Source: Brasenia schreberi (lineage: Eukaryota; Streptophyta; Magnoliopsida; Nymphaeales; Cabombaceae). From it: DNA of 64,000 bases. The notes under the pieces were generated by a model. It was not told the DNA's origin. It made no database searches and saw nothing but the letters and a program-made list of their open reading frames with translations. The stretch lies in assembly GCA_036023115.1 (NCBI GenBank), contig JAYKKT010000064.1, forward strand, positions 5,674,001 to 5,738,000. Reading direction: 5' to 3'. Shown piece after piece: positions 35,306 through 52,149 of this stretch (within the stretch, counting starts at the first letter, position 1; every line of letters begins with the position of its first letter). The position numbers and the translations under genes are program-made.

Positions 35306-38300
35306 CTCCAACATAAGAGATGGGAAAGTCTTGCCCATTGCCACCCTCTTCCTGCCCTTGTGAGACAAAAATGTAGAGAAGGCAGAATGCTATTCTAGGG
35401 GGCCAATGGAGGTGGTGACCAACCATGACACCGCCGTGCCGTGGAACCAACGGCTTGCTAGCATGATTATATGACAAAAAACTCAAAAATCAATACCATT
35501 TGCAAATCAAACACAAAACCATGATTCTTCGAAACCATGATTATATGCACACGTAAGTTTGAACCTACCACTCTAATACCAGGAGCATGACACCACGAAT
35601 CAAAGACATCCTAATTGAACCAGTCAATATCCCGTTTCTATCGTCAACCGGTTTCTAACCTGGTTTGGTTTCAATTCAAACTGTTAGGCCGGTTCCAAAT
35701 TGGCATGTCAATGTCATGCTATGGGCACCCAATCATCCAACTAAAATGATAAGTTCAGAGCAGGAAGGTCAAAAGTCCCTTCCAATCCAAGAGAAAAACC
35801 AACCCTTCCTCTCTTTGGTTCTTTCCTCTCCACCATATCACATGTCTTTTAGCTGCATGCCTGTCAAGACAATTGGGCCTTGGTGCCTGCACTTGACCAG
35901 CCAACACCTTTCGAACCTGGGGCTCTCCACTGCCCCATGTTCAAACAAAAAGTAATACATGGTGTCCCCAGTCTTAAAGCACTATTAACTCATTAAGCAA
36001 TAATTTCTCTTTGATGATGCCATCATAGAGGTAAAGCCTAATTAGGCAACACCTCCATGCTTTGTGTGTTCCACCCGAAAAAGCTGCGGCATAATCGTGC
36101 AAGCGAGTTGGATTAGGATTTCTAATTGCGAGCATTTGCTGCAAACACCTTTGCTCTCGAACCACCTTCGTGATAATCCATAGAAGAATTGTTGTATGAT
36201 TCATCAAATCATTAGGGAAAGAGTACTTAGAGCAAAGTTGTAAGTATTTGGCTTCTAACACATAATACTGATTGATACAGTTTGGGGGTAGTAAGAACCC
36301 CCGTTGTAATGCATTTACTCTTATCATATAATCATATTCTCCTTAAGGATTACTATTTACACACCCCAAATTACTACACACCTTTTTTTCTGCAATTTCT
36401 AAAACAAACTCACTAATCTCAAAAAATTCTAGTACTACTTTCAACCTTACTTCTGGTTTTTGTCTCTCCTTTGCTGCAAGCTCTCTTCCTCCTTTCCTCT
36501 CATTGATGTAAATGTCTTGTTTTATAGTTGGGCTCCTTATTTACAGTTAGACGATGCATTACTCAATCTCGTTGGAGCTCCATCACCTTCAAAGAGGAAG
36601 AAAAGAAAAATAAGAAGAAAAGAGGTTTGTTTGTGAATTCCATCATTTTTTGTTTGTTTGTTTTTTAAGCATTTGATATCGTCAATCAGACAACAGTGAA
36701 ATCGCTATGATTTGGGGTAGTGACATGGCTCAACCATGTCTCAATCCTCAACTATTACGATCAAAAGAAGAAAAAACGAACAAAAATAAGTTTCGATGAA
36801 GGACATAATACTCATTCTTTTTCGTGTCTAATCAATCACTCAAAATGATGTTGAATCTTGCTTGGTAGAGAGAAATTGTGTCGGGTATTTTGGATATTTA
36901 AAAAAAAAGACGTGTGAGTAGTAAAATGGGTGTTAACAAATCAATTATGTTCTCTTTTTCTTTCTCTTTCCTTTACCATGCGTAGCAAACTCATGACCTT
37001 CAAATTGTGAGTCCACCTCTAACCAGGGTGAGCTATGGCTCTTTGTGCTGTTGCATAATCCCATTCTAGAGCATGACTTTCTTTTTTACAAAAGAAAAGG
37101 AAGAAATTTACGATACACTATACTGTATCTTGTTCTATAATGGGTTCTCTTATCTCTTTTGCATCCTTATAACAATGGTTTATCTTTTCTCTTGACAGAC
37201 TCAATCTAGGACCCCTTTTGATGGGATTTTCTGGCCAATTAACCGGCACTTAACGACCACTTATCCATTGGGTCTACCTGAGTTAAGGGCATGGCTCACG
37301 AACCGCACCCATGCCCCACCGCGACATCCGCCAGCTGCAATGTGGGATCAGTGTGATAATGGATTGTGGACTCACCAACAACCCCCACCAACTAAATCCA
37401 ACCAAGGGATGGTCCTACCTGAATTGGCAAACACTGACCCTCTCTTGGCCCGCCAAGCCCAGTTGATCATCCTTCATGGTCGCGGACCACACAGCCCAAT
37501 CCGGCAAAGCACACAGATAGAACACCAATTTGTCATTACACATCAGTCACCCTCGCAACTGTTGTGGCTCACTACTCTTTCTTCTTTTCCATTAAACAAC
37601 AAATCTATCGAGTTGAATAAGTTGTTATATATCAATGTCAGTCTTTAAATCAACATCAACTTAATTAGTGATATATATATATATATATAGAAAAATCAGA
37701 TCCTACCTACTTCTATCATACCAATTCATTGTTTTTGAGTAATTTGAGTGTAATTTAAAAATTTTAAGCGGCATTGAAAATGTACGAATGATATTGTTAT
37801 TATACTTATTTCACTTAAAAGCCGTGGATGAACATATATCATACATAAATTGGATGAGCATGAGTAAGAAGGTGTCAAAGATGAATGATATCCAATAATT
37901 TTATTATACTCATGCCACTAAAAAGCCAACTCAATTATATACTTATTGAACCCAAGCTTTTGTCACAGACTGCAACTCCTAGCGACTGAGCTGGGCTGTT
38001 TTGAATCTATATGCGGACGACGATTTACTTGAAAGTAGAATTGACAATCTCAATCGAACCAACCATGTGTGGGCTGAGTTGGGGTTAGGTTTGGGACATG
38101 GGTTGAATGGTTTGCACCATGTGGCTAGGTTTGAAATAAATGGCTTGTGGACGTTATCAATTTAATACCTGATACATGATCAATGTAACTATACAGTATT
38201 AAATTATTTTTTTAAGGAACACGGGGAAAGAAATATTTCTACTAACCTGTGGGGCGGGTCAAGGCGGATTCAGAGGCCATTTTCTGATTGTGGCGCCCAA

Positions 38301-38989
38301 CAGGTGGGGTGTAAGCCAATCCCGGCCGGTCCACATTGCCGTCGTGTTTCTCATTATAAAAGAAAAGGAGAAGCCTAAAGAAAAAGTTTCTGGTTGCATC
38401 AAGTCTGACCTTCAAACTTAGTTTCTTAACGCTGAAGGGGAATCTAAAAAGAGGATGAACTTGGAGTAAACATCAACGTCACAATCAATGCAATTGGTCG
38501 GGAAAAGAGGGATAAATGTATCATCCAGGTCAATCATATTCAAGAAAAAATCATGGATAAGGAGTCGGTTCTCCATGTCTTGCGTCTCTTACTTGTACAT
38601 TAACACACACACGCGCACACACACACATATATAACGCACCACTAACACTTATAACGTATGCCTACTTATTGCTATTAAGTGATACAAGTATAATAACAAT
38701 GTTTTCATACTTTTCAAAACCCCTTAAAAATTATAAATTACACTCATATTACGAAAAGCAATGCGTGTAAGAGTGGGTATAAAGAGAGAGAGATTGGATC
38801 CTGTTCACCCATTAACATTTTTTACTCATGTTCAACTATTGTTTTTACGTGAGTATAATAACATGATTATTTATTATTTTCTTAAAAACATTATTTTTTT
38901 TTAAAATCACATCATGCCACTAAAAAATAATTTGTGAGTATGTCAAAAGTGAGCAGGATCTCATATATATATATATATAGAAAGGCAAA
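35306..38989. other. Spacer without supported gene
   Basis: Contains a minus-strand SINE family 2 copy at about 36968-37062 and microsatellites at 37671-37690 (TA) and 38605-38630 (CA). Two open frames, 35665-35955 and 37268-37648, are proline-rich but lack family motifs. A further SINE relic lies at 38990-39042. Confidence 0.4.
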
Positions 38990-39111
38990 AGCAAAATGGA
39001 CTCTCCAGGCATGAAACTCATGACCAGGTGAGCTACTCTGTTCAACAAATTGGATATGTTTGGCATCTGATCCGAGTCCAATTCCAACAGTCTAATTGAG
39101 CGTCTAAAACC

Positions 39112-40350
39112 AGTGTTATCCGTATCGCACCGTATCGTAGGATACGGTGCGATACGTATCGTATCGTGGGAAGCCACGATACGATACGGTAACCTGTATC
39201 GTAAGATACAGGTTATCGTGCCGTATCGTACGATACGGCCCGTATCGCCCGTATCGTACGATACGGGCGATACGCCCAAATGTTTTTTTTTTTCAAAAAA
39301 ATTTTTTTTTCAAATTTTTTTTTTTCAAATTTTTTTTTTTTCAAAATTTTTTTGCATGTTTCTGCCCTCTCTTTCCCTCTCTTCACTTCCCTTAAAGGCA
39401 TCCTCCAATATGCTTATAATTTGGGTTTATAATTTCATTTATTTAATAAAAATAATGTATAAAAAAAAATTATGACAAAATCATTTCCCTTTCTGTTACA
39501 ACTTTTAGGTATATTTTTGCTAACAGTTTCTAATTTCATAAGATCGTAAACAATTAAAAACATTTAGTTCTCTCGGTTCATTGAGTAGGGATTTCACAAC
39601 TTCACTATTTTAAGGTTCACGTTACATAACTTCCATTGAGTTGAACATGATCAATGTGTGTGAGGCTTAACTCAGTCTGTGAAGTGAGAAATGAAGCTCA
39701 TGCATTAGTTAAAAAGCTAGTCTCCAATAAGAGAAAAAGGGGACATTATCAAGTAATAATATAACATCATTAAGGTGTCATAGACTCAATAATCAAAGAA
39801 ATGGAGCTCTTTGTTTTGCTCACATATGAAAATTAGCAAATATGACAACTACATGTACAAAGATAGCAGTTTGTTAATTTTGATATATTACATGAGTGAA
39901 TTATGGAAGATAACGAAGAAAATGCACTCCTAAGTCCTAACTGAAGAAGACATTGCATGAATTAATTTGAAGTACAACAACATCATCAAGGAGAAGATGA
40001 AGATTATTTAGTTAATGATCCTGATACAAATTTACAATGTGTAAAATATAAATGTATTTCATTTTTTGATTCAAAATATATAATTTTGGATGCAATTGTT
40101 CAATATTAAATGTTCAATTTGTGCTAAACTTTGCATTATATGAATTTAAAGCAATTACCAGATTTTTTCAAAATTTTCCAGAATTTTCTTGATTTTTTTC
40201 GGATTTTTACTAATTTTATTGATTTTTTAAATAATTTTTATAGTTTTTTAATATTAAAGTACGATACGATATGATACGATACGATACGATACGATACGCC
40301 CGTATCGTGGAGCCCAGCGATACGCGATACGATACGCGTCGGACAACACT
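39112..40350. mobile_element. Mutator-like non-autonomous element with GATACG-rich termini
   Basis: Flanked by a 10-bp direct repeat, gtctaaaacc (39102-39111 and 40351-40360), a length typical of Mutator-like elements (9-11 bp). The terminal inverted repeats are AGTGTTATCCG and CGGACAACACT. Both ends are loaded with CGTATCG/CGATACG motifs. The 5' end carries five hairpins and the 3' end an array of GATAC units at 40262-40302. The interior is AT-rich, with long T and A runs at 39282-39352 and no transposase. Superfamily assignment rests on repeat length and termini only. Confidence 0.72.
39121..39274. repeat. Five consecutive perfect hairpins
   Basis: Stems with no mismatches: 39121-39156 (16-bp stem, loop GTAG); 39155-39188 (15-bp stem, loop GAAG); 39190-39215 (11-bp stem, loop GTAA); 39220-39239 (20-nt palindrome); 39241-39274 (34-nt palindrome). 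All are built from variants of CGTATCG. Confidence 0.93.
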
Positions 40351-41297
40351 GTCTAAAACCATGTCCAAACTCTGATAGAACTTTGCTTGTTTCCAATACA
40401 TCCCACGGATGTCCATTAATGCTGATTTTACATTGGATATGGTTTTGGCATTTCATATTTAACTCCATGACCCCACCTGCTGGAGAGCTGTGTGCAAGCT
40501 GAGATGGAGCTTGGAGACCAACTGACAGGTTTTTGTTTTGTGCAAACCTGCACTCTCACAGCGCCATTGGTATGTGATGGAACAACGCTAAGAACGGTGC
40601 CTCCTTTAATAAAAAGAATAGAAAACTCAAAAGCCCAAGTTAAAAGATGGTCAAAACCTGTGTGTGTGAGAGAAGGGGCCACTGTTATCTCCCTTTCTCC
40701 TTCTCCTTTTTTTTCTCTCTTTTTCCCTCTATGTCTAAAGGGTAGCACAAGGGAAGTGTGGAGATGAGATCTTTCTTTCAGCCCCAAGAGAAAGCCGTAG
40801 CCATTTAACCTCTTACAATCTTTTTTTTAATATGTTTTTATCTTCCTCTCCGATGAAAGTGACAGAGGAAAAACTAATGAATTGAATGACTGTGTCTATA
40901 AAGAAGCCTTTTTGCAGTAAGAGAATTCTAGGCAAGTGTTAGTGTATCGAAAAACAAAAGTGAAGTGTTTCATTAAACGGTTTATTATGCCTGATGATAG
41001 TGCATTTGTAAGGTGGTCAATTTTCATTGGTGTTTTATTTTTGTTTTGTCATCATGAACTATAAGATTCTATATTTTTCATTTTAAAAATTTCTTGTTTT
41101 ATATTTGCGTTGTTCTTTGACTATATGCTTCTCTATAAAACCTCTCGTACCTTCTTCTTTTCGTGAATAAAGTTTCTGTCTTTTGGCCAGAAGAAAGACT
41201 GCCAAAACCACTATATTTTCTGCTTCTTCAAATAATTGAGAGTTTGAAGTCAATGAAACTCATGTTGCTTATGTGCTACAACTTATGTTTTGCTAAG

Positions 41298-41375
41298 AGC
41301 AATACCTCACTGTGTAAGCATTTGACTTAGAAGTTGAAGGTCATGAGTTCGATATTTGCAGCGCACACTGATTGG
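41298..41375 (+). mobile_element. SINE family 2 fragment
   Basis: GAGCAATACCTCACTGTG and GGTCATGAGTTCGATATTTG match the copy at 655-772. Confidence 0.45.
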
Positions 41376-41560
41376 ATTCTAGATATGGTATGTGTTTCCT
41401 ACTCACATATGGGATCTTCAATAGGCTCTTATGTACATTTCATCCCGACTCATGATGTGGGTGAGATTAATAGGCCAATAATTAATTAACCAATAATATT
41501 ACAAAGGTCTATTTGAATATGCATGAATTATTGAACTAGCTAAAACAACCTTTTAGCTGC

Positions 41561-41677
41561 AAAGCGTTAGCTCAACGGCAGCACGCCTTGACACTGTTGC
41601 TGCTGGTGGGGAGTTCGACTCCCAGAGGGTGCACTATGGGTGGTGGGTGTGTTAGGCTTCGACCTCGTCTTGGTCCA
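41561..41677 (+). mobile_element. tRNA-derived SINE, family 1
   Basis: Box A GTTAGCTCAACGG, box B GGGGAGTTCGACTCCC, then GGTGTGTTAGGCTTCGACC. Box B is better preserved than in the 18346 copy. Confidence 0.7.
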
Positions 41678-41689
41678 AGAGCCATTGAG

Positions 41690-41895
41690 CATCCAAGATA
41701 GTTATATGTTTTTGGATGAATTCACACATGAAAAGTTAAATGACAATGAGGGAAGTATGGTCCAACTAGATTATGAACTATACATCCCGAAATTAGAGAA
41801 AAAATCATAAGACCTTTTGAATATTATTATGTAAGGAGAAATAGAGAAAATGACAATACTCCTAGTAAAAGAATTATAATTTATAAAACCTATAC
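41690..41895 (+). mobile_element. Second fragment of the UBP copia family
   Basis: Shares long stretches with 26205-26405 of the UBP insertion, for example gatagttatatgttttt, agtatggtccaactaga and agaaatagagaaaatgaca, with substitutions and a deletion. No LTR is adjacent. Confidence 0.75.
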
Positions 41896-42194
41896 GAACA
41901 AATCGAGCTAAACTGTTAGCCAAACATCCAGCATTCAAACATATTCATGAGCGGTTCATTATCCTTTTACAAGCCCAACTAAACAGAGGAGTTATTAGAG
42001 AGATTTCCTTTAATTCCCTATTAAAATGCCTTTATTCACCTAATATTTTCATCTGTGATAAGAAGAAAATGCTTCAAATTACCTAAAGTACCGTAATGCA
42101 ATGAGGGCATGGTTTAGGTAAAAGCCAGAAATTTTGTCACCTCGCGAGTTCATGAATCAAACCGAGCTGAACATACAATGTTCATGGTTCAGTT

Positions 42195-42550
42195 TAGGGG
42201 TGTTCAAGGAACCGTTGGTACAGAACCAAACCAAAAGTTGGTCTCGGTTCAATTCTACCAGGAAAAGGTTGGTCGTTTGGTTCATGGTTTCGGTGTTTAT
42301 ATATCTTGATAAGTTTATAACTTTAAATTGAGACCCTAGATCCAAAGAATATGATGACATAATACTCAGAATTTAGACAAACCGTACAATAAGTACAACT
42401 ACAATTCAGAACCGAACCAAACCAGAACCCATGATTCGATTTGGATTGGTTTTGATCATGCGAAGTTTGATTCAGTCCTCTAAAAGCTTGGGATTGTAAA
42501 TAGTGATTTGGTTCGAGGTTGAAACTAGAACCGAACCATGAACACCCCTA
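42195..42550. mobile_element. hAT MITE with 12-bp perfect terminal repeats
   Basis: Begins TAGGGGTGTTCA and ends TGAACACCCCTA; the inverted match extends two bases into each flank. The flanking octamers gttcagtt (42187-42194) and aatcagtt (42551-42558) agree at six of eight positions, a decayed hAT target duplication. The interior is rich in GGTTC/GAACC. No ORF. Confidence 0.75.
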
Positions 42551-43228
42551 AATCAGTTCATATGGTTTAAGGAACCGAGTATGAACGAGCCCATTGACCA
42601 GCCCTAAATGGATCCGGGGCAGTTCAAGTTGAAGGTGAATTGAGACTTTTGGCATGTAAAGAATTGGTAACCCTCGAAATTTCATGGTTGCGTCATCAAA
42701 GACCCGAACTTCTCAATCAAACGTTCATCAAAGGAAAATATCAGCGTTCTTAGTGTTTGCGTGTGTTCTTTTTCCTAAAATAAAAAAGAAAAGATTTAGC
42801 GCAGTTAAAATTAGAGACTTCTCATCGCATATATAAAAGTAGCTAGATTTGCGTACATATTTTCCTTTTAAAGAAAGCCTATCCAACTTGAGTTTGGCAG
42901 CCATTTGACAAAAGAACGCTGATAGGCACTTGAGGAGAGGGGACAACCTAGAGAGAGAGAGAGAGAGAGAGAGAGACTTTTTGAGCAATGTCTATCATTT
43001 AATTGGTAGGGAACTAAAAAGCAAAGAAGCTTGGGAAATCGACAAAGTATCACATTCATTCAAGGTGATGATTACGGAAATAAGTAATTTTATATAAAAA
43101 AAAAACTTTTCACACATGTCTGATTTTGAGTAAATCGAAATAAAAAATCATAACCCAATCGGTCAGGATCATGTTCCAATTACGGATTTGGAACCAACAG
43201 TTCCCGTGTTAGATCAGCAACCACGTAA

Positions 43229-43325
43229 TTTTTTTTTACAAAAACAAGCAAATGCCCACCGTGAGAATTGAACTCCAAGACATCCCCAACGGTAGGACAC
43301 TTCCTAACTAAACTTGTGTCATTAT
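43229..43325 (-). mobile_element. SINE family 2-like, minus strand
   Basis: A T run at 43229-43237 is followed by agcaaatgcccaccg, then gagaattgaactcc, the complement of a box-B-like sequence, and a box-A-like complement to about 43325. Confidence 0.45.
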
Positions 43326-44127
43326 GGTTACAATATATATATATATTAATTACTTAACGGCGATTTGAAATTGATGGTTTCTTGAGATGGATGTTCGTAA
43401 TCTACACTAATAAGCTAGCTCTAGCTCTAGCTAGCTAGCTCGTTTCTTCATGTGGATCACAGACGAGCTCAGTCTCATCTGAGCAGATGACAAATTAAGA
43501 AGCTGGGCACGAGCCGAACCGAGCTCATTTTCGACCCCTCAAGTTATGTATCACCCTCCGTGACTGTATTGCATCTTTGCAATCCTAAGTAAATCAAGCT
43601 TAGTTCAATCGCGATTATGTGAACCCAATACTAAATTGATCGTTTGCTTGACCATGCTCTTCTTATATTCAAAAAGTCGACTGAAAAGCATGTGTTCTTG
43701 TTCAGTTCATACAAAGGAAGGGAGGCGCCCATCATCGAGACTGAAGAGAACCGACCAAGCCCAGTCAAACGAGCCCACTTTTCTTGACCAGCTCGATTCC
43801 TTATCTCGAAAACTCCTTAAGATTCAGACTCATCAAAGCCAGTCTGGGTTGCAGTCCTACAATAAACAGGACAGTAGATCTGCACCATCTATCTCGCTTA
43901 GTAGACGTGTAATCCCTTATATCTCCACCGTCCATCTCACTTTGGAGACTGAGACTGGACCCCACTTTTACAAAGTTGGTCATTGTTTGCAGCTCACACG
44001 TACGGTGGAGATTTAACATGGCTCGCTCTTCTTCCTATAATATAACGTAGGTTTCACCGTAGTGACAGAAACTGTGTGTAGGTATGTCTCGTGTCGAGAG
44101 AGAGAGTCGGCGTTCAAAAGGCAAAGA

Positions 44128-44226
44128 AATATATTTATATACTGAAACGCCGTACTGAAAGAGAAAACAAACGTCTCTCTCTTCCATCCTTTGCGTCTCC
44201 TCTCTGTCTCTCGCTCGCTCTCTTCG
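44128..44226 (+). promoter_or_regulatory. Putative AHL core promoter and CT-rich leader
   Basis: A TATA-like string (atatatttatatac, about 44129-44142) lies about 155 bp before the AHL start codon. It is followed by a pyrimidine-rich leader (44173-44226, ctctctctcttcc and similar), as is common in plant 5' UTRs. No transcript data. Confidence 0.4.
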
Positions 44227-44294
44227 TTGATGAAATTTCTTGGTTTTAATATTCATTTTTTTAAAGAAAGAAAGAGTTTGTGAAGGAAGCAAAG

Positions 44295-45140
44295 ATGATG
44301 CCACAATACAAACTGCACGACTACCACCCTCGCGATCCCCACACTTCCGAAGAAGACGATAACCGGAGCAGCGGCGCCACCACCACCAAGAGGAAGAAGC
44401 AGGCCAGCGCCACGGGTTCTGATGCTTCCGGGCTTTCTCCGCCGGCCACTGCTAAGGCTGATAACGCCACTACCAATAACGATGGGGCCACGATCGAGGT
44501 GGTTCGGAAGCCGCGAGGCCGGCCGCCGGGGTCGAAGAACAAGCCGAGGCCGCCGATCGTCATTACGCGCGAGGCCGACAATAACGCCATGAGGCCCCAC
44601 GTTCTCGAGGTGTCTGGGGGGTGCGACGTCGTCGAGGCGGTGGCGCAGTTCGTCGGGCGACGCCAGTTCGGCCTCTGCGTCATCTCCGGCGCCGGTTCCG
44701 TCGCCAACGTCACCCTTCGGCAGCCGACAGCCCCCGGGTCCACTGTCACCTTCCACGGCCGCTTCGATATTCTCTCCCTCTCCGCCACCTACCTGCCATC
44801 CGGCACCACTTCTTCTTCTACCCTCGCGAACTCTGGCGGGTTCTCCATCTCACTCGCCGGAGCTCAGGGTCAGGTCGTGGGAGGGTCGGTCGTCGGCGCG
44901 TTGCTCGCTGCCGGTACGGTGGTCATTGTCGCTGCTTCCTTCGCTAACCCTTCTTATCACCGGCTTCCGGTGGAGGACGAGCCGTCGGAGACTCGGACAC
45001 ACACGACCCCTCCAACAAGCTCCGCCGTGTCGGATTCGGGCGCTATGTCGGTGTATACCGTTCCGATTCCAATGAGCTGCCATCTTCCGTCCGACGTCTT
45101 CTGGATGCCGTCCGCTCGGCCTCCGCCGCCTCCTTTCTAA
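44295..45140 (+). CDS. AT-hook motif nuclear-localised (AHL) protein, clade A
   Basis: Intact single-exon gene of 281 residues starting MMPQYKLHDY. AHL proteins are nuclear regulators that bind AT-rich DNA in the minor groove and form PPC-domain complexes controlling growth and flowering. One type-I AT-hook lies at residues 71-87 (RKPRGRPPGSKNKPRPP). The PPC/DUF296 domain spans about 101-225: RPHVLEVSGGCDVVEAVAQF, FGLCVISGAGSVANVTLRQP, GGFSISLAGAQGQVVGGSVV, FANPSYHRLP. The partner-interaction hexapeptide, usually GRFEIL, reads GRFDIL at 155-160, a conservative change. N-terminal acidic and lysine-rich stretches (TKRKKQ) could help nuclear import. Clade-A AHL genes lack introns, in agreement. 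The coding region is GC-rich against AT-rich flanks. The C-terminus ends in a short proline run. Which AHL paralogue this is cannot be fixed here. Confidence 0.95.
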   Translation: MMPQYKLHDYHPRDPHTSEEDDNRSSGATTTKRKKQASATGSDASGLSPPATAKADNATTNNDGATIEVVRKPRGRPPGSKNKPRPPIVITREADNNAMRPHVLEVSGGCDVVEAVAQFVGRRQFGLCVISGAGSVANVTLRQPTAPGSTVTFHGRFDILSLSATYLPSGTTSSSTLANSGGFSISLAGAQGQVVGGSVVGALLAAGTVVIVAASFANPSYHRLPVEDEPSETRTHTTPPTSSAVSDSGAMSVYTVPIPMSCHLPSDVFWMPSARPPPPPF

Positions 45141-48100
45141 CCACAATCTATCGAGCAGAAGCTAAAGAAGAGAGTTTTGGTGATTGTAGTTTCTTTTCTT
45201 CTTTCTCTGGACACAAGCTTCTTTTCTTCGTTTCGTTTTGTTTGTTGAAAATGCACAGAAATGGTGGTTATTACATCGTTTTGTTGATTCTCTTTTCTCG
45301 TTCTCAATTCTTCTGTCAAATTCTACAGACCTAGCTTGGAAAGGGTGTCACGGGTGTGTTGTCGCATTCGTCTCGGAATGGATAAGTTGGTGGTGTCAGG
45401 GTTTTCCGATTGCCGGGAAACGATGTTTCTCGTCTAAACGCTGTCTCTTCTCCGGTCTCTCTCTCCCCCTCGTGTGACTTCGAAGATTTTGTTAAGTGGG
45501 TACTTTCGTGGATTCCTTTCTTGCGTAGTATGTACGGGTTCTGCTGCCGTGTTATCGACGGCTAGGGTTTCGCGAGATGCGCACGCGGATTTTCTCTCTC
45601 TCTCTCTCTCTCTCTTCTTTCTTTTAGTAGACGGCAGCCATCCAAATTCCAATGACGGTACGCACATGTCCTTCTGCATTCATCGTGATGCCTCTCTCCC
45701 TCTCTTTATACGTATGTATGAGGCGGGGTGTACTTGGGGGGCATGATGGGATATCTGATGGTAGTGGGGAATTGGTTCCGTGACTTTCTCTGGACGACAG
45801 TGCTTTGGTGATCAGGGCTGATGTGATCCAATCGCTGTCCCCCCCTCTCTCTCTCTCAAGTGTTTTCATTATTTTGTCTTCTTTTTTACATTTAAGTAAA
45901 TGGACTCCAGGTCAGATGAGTTTAAGGGAAGAGCAGAAACTCCTGTTTTTTATTCTTTTCTTTTAGAAATAAATAAGAAGAGTGACTTGAGTTTATCTAT
46001 TTATATTTCAGCATATCTATACGTATGCTTGCTTACTGATCTTGATCTTCTTGGTTACCATTGGAGTTTGAAACCCGTGTTGTGATATATATATATATAT
46101 ATATATATATACTGCATGCTTGCTCTGTTGTTTAAAGGATTCATGCAAAGAGCAACGCCCGCTACAACCCATGTCTCGTGCCAAATCAAACTTTAGAAAA
46201 TCGAAGTCTCTCTCAAATGTTGGTGATAACTCCAGAATATGATGGAACAGTTTCCTTCCTTGATTTGAGTTTTTGTGAACTTCGCCTTGAAGTGAGAGGG
46301 GTCTTGTTAACCCCAGCTTGATGACAAGGAGAAAGCCATACAATATGCTACACAACATGCGAATCCTTTCGATATACATATTTCGTTGGTCTGTGACACT
46401 GTATTTGATTTAGTATGTCAGTTTTGAAAATCCAAATCAGCATCTAAAGGTTGAGCAGCTGAGAAACACGAGAGGATAACTTCGGCGCAACAGCTTTTCT
46501 AGCACAAGGAGAATCTAACACTCAATTTGAGAGTATAAATTCTCCTCTAAAGAGGTGTGGAAAGGATTCATGCATGTGAGAAAATGATCGTTCTCTCACA
46601 TGAATCTCTTCACTGCAATCCAGGCATGGTTACGTTGTTGTATAGAACTCGTCCTTTCTGCTGGGAGATTTCATACGACACTTTGGTTGTTCTGGTTATA
46701 AGCAAATCTGTGTAGAAGGATTCTGAAGAAAACTACGCCGGCCGGCGCCGTTAGTTCCTTATTTTCAAGTATTATGTGGAACCGGTGGAAGCCTGAAGGT
46801 TTAGGTAATGAAGGCAGTCATTAGTGCGTGGAATTCATAGTAGTTGAGTTAGGTGATTACTGAGAAAAAGTGGATTGTAACTACTGTGTTAATTGTCTTG
46901 TAGAGGGGAAGAACGAACTGAAAAGATGTCAAAAGTAAAAGGTTCGGTACTTTGGATGCTTCTACCGAAACACAATAAAAGATTTTCCTTTGCCAGAAGT
47001 TCGGTCATATTGCATGAAGTGATATAAAGCAAAAGATCACATTAAGAGAAGGGGGACTTCCAGGACAGCGTCAGAAATATTGCTTTCTTCCTCGAATAGT
47101 TCCTTTTCTCTTCAGGGTTTTTCCTCTTTCTACGTCTATATTGGGGTATAGTCGAAAGAAATCATAAGCCCAAGACTTCCAGTTTCCTTATAAGATGTGT
47201 GGGCAGAAGTTGAAAACTTTTTTAAGAGTTATGATATCTCTCTGTGGAGCAGATATATTTGGACTACAGAAGAGTATGACTTCGTATCTGAGAAGCCTTC
47301 TACAGTTGCAGTCAAAGGGTCCGGGCGGTTTCCTTCTCTTGATAACTCTATATCTGTTGAGATAGCTGCAATTTTATGGTGATCGTCGATAATGATGGTG
47401 GAATAAAGATTGTACCGCCAAATTTTCCTACTGGTGTCTCTCGGTGTAGATGGAAACGGTCCAAAATGATGTATAAGAAAATCGTTCCAAGATCATACTT
47501 CTCTAACTACTCGTGCGCACATTTGTCAACATATCTTGATCGGACGCCTTTATCCTCACCTTAATGTCGGCCTTTCATTGTGCATGAGTTTGCGTATTTT
47601 CTGACCGAGACAAAAACAATAGAAATTTGAATCGGTAGAACCCGTAGTTGTGATCGTATGATCCATTTATAACTAATAACAATGAGCATAAAATACAACA
47701 ATAAAAACACATTCTTGTGGGGCGTACTGAGAAGTGCAATGGTGATTCTAAAGTGGGTTTACCTCGAAAGGGATTCCTCGCCATGGAAAAGGGAAATCAC
47801 TGCCAGAATAGGTCTAGCAATGGTCATAACCCTCCCCAACAAAAGCTATGAAAGCTCAACTGCATCTTCAGAATTATTCTGTCCATATTCATGTTTATCA
47901 TTCATTTTTTTTTCATGAGTCCAATTTCAAAATTTCTCAAGGGCTTTGAAAAAGTGACAACAGTATTTTATTTTGCTCATGTCACCCACAAACAATCACC
48001 CCAAAACAACGAGTATAAGCTGGCAAAATCAGGTTCTCCTTTATATATACTGGATCCTACCCATTCTTAACATGTTCTCATTTTAGCTCGCAAGTGCATA

Positions 48101-48205
48101 ATTTATAATTTTGAAAGAGTTTTGAAAAGCATGAAAAATATAATTATTATACTTATACCCCTAAAAGCATCGAATGAACATAAGTGAGCAATGTAAGACA
48201 AACGA
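45141..48205. other. AHL 3' flank and spacer
   Basis: Contains the presumed AHL 3' UTR, a CT tract at 45593-45616 and a TA tract at 46087-46112. A short open frame, 47197-47382, contains SLWSRYIWTTEEYDFVSEKP but has no recognised relatives or splice partners. Confidence 0.45.
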
Positions 48206-48210
48206 AATCC

Positions 48211-52149
<3,939 letters not shown>

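Noticed and set aside
39213..39401. ORFs with RYRPYRTIRAIR-like or KKKKFEKKKF repeats
   Set aside because: Translation of the CGTATCG palindromes and T/A runs of the Mutator-like element.
42193..42206. 14-bp rather than 12-bp terminal repeat for the hAT MITE
   Set aside because: Taking 12 bp leaves flanking octamers that agree at six of eight positions; the two extra matching bases probably belong to the flanks.
43636..44016. 126-codon ORF upstream of the AHL gene
   Set aside because: Lies in the AHL promoter region, has no family motif, and is opposed by another frame of similar openness.
44253..45146. Long antisense and out-of-frame ORFs over the AHL gene
   Set aside because: Shadows of a GC-rich coding exon; only the plus frame from 44295 carries the AT-hook and PPC domain.
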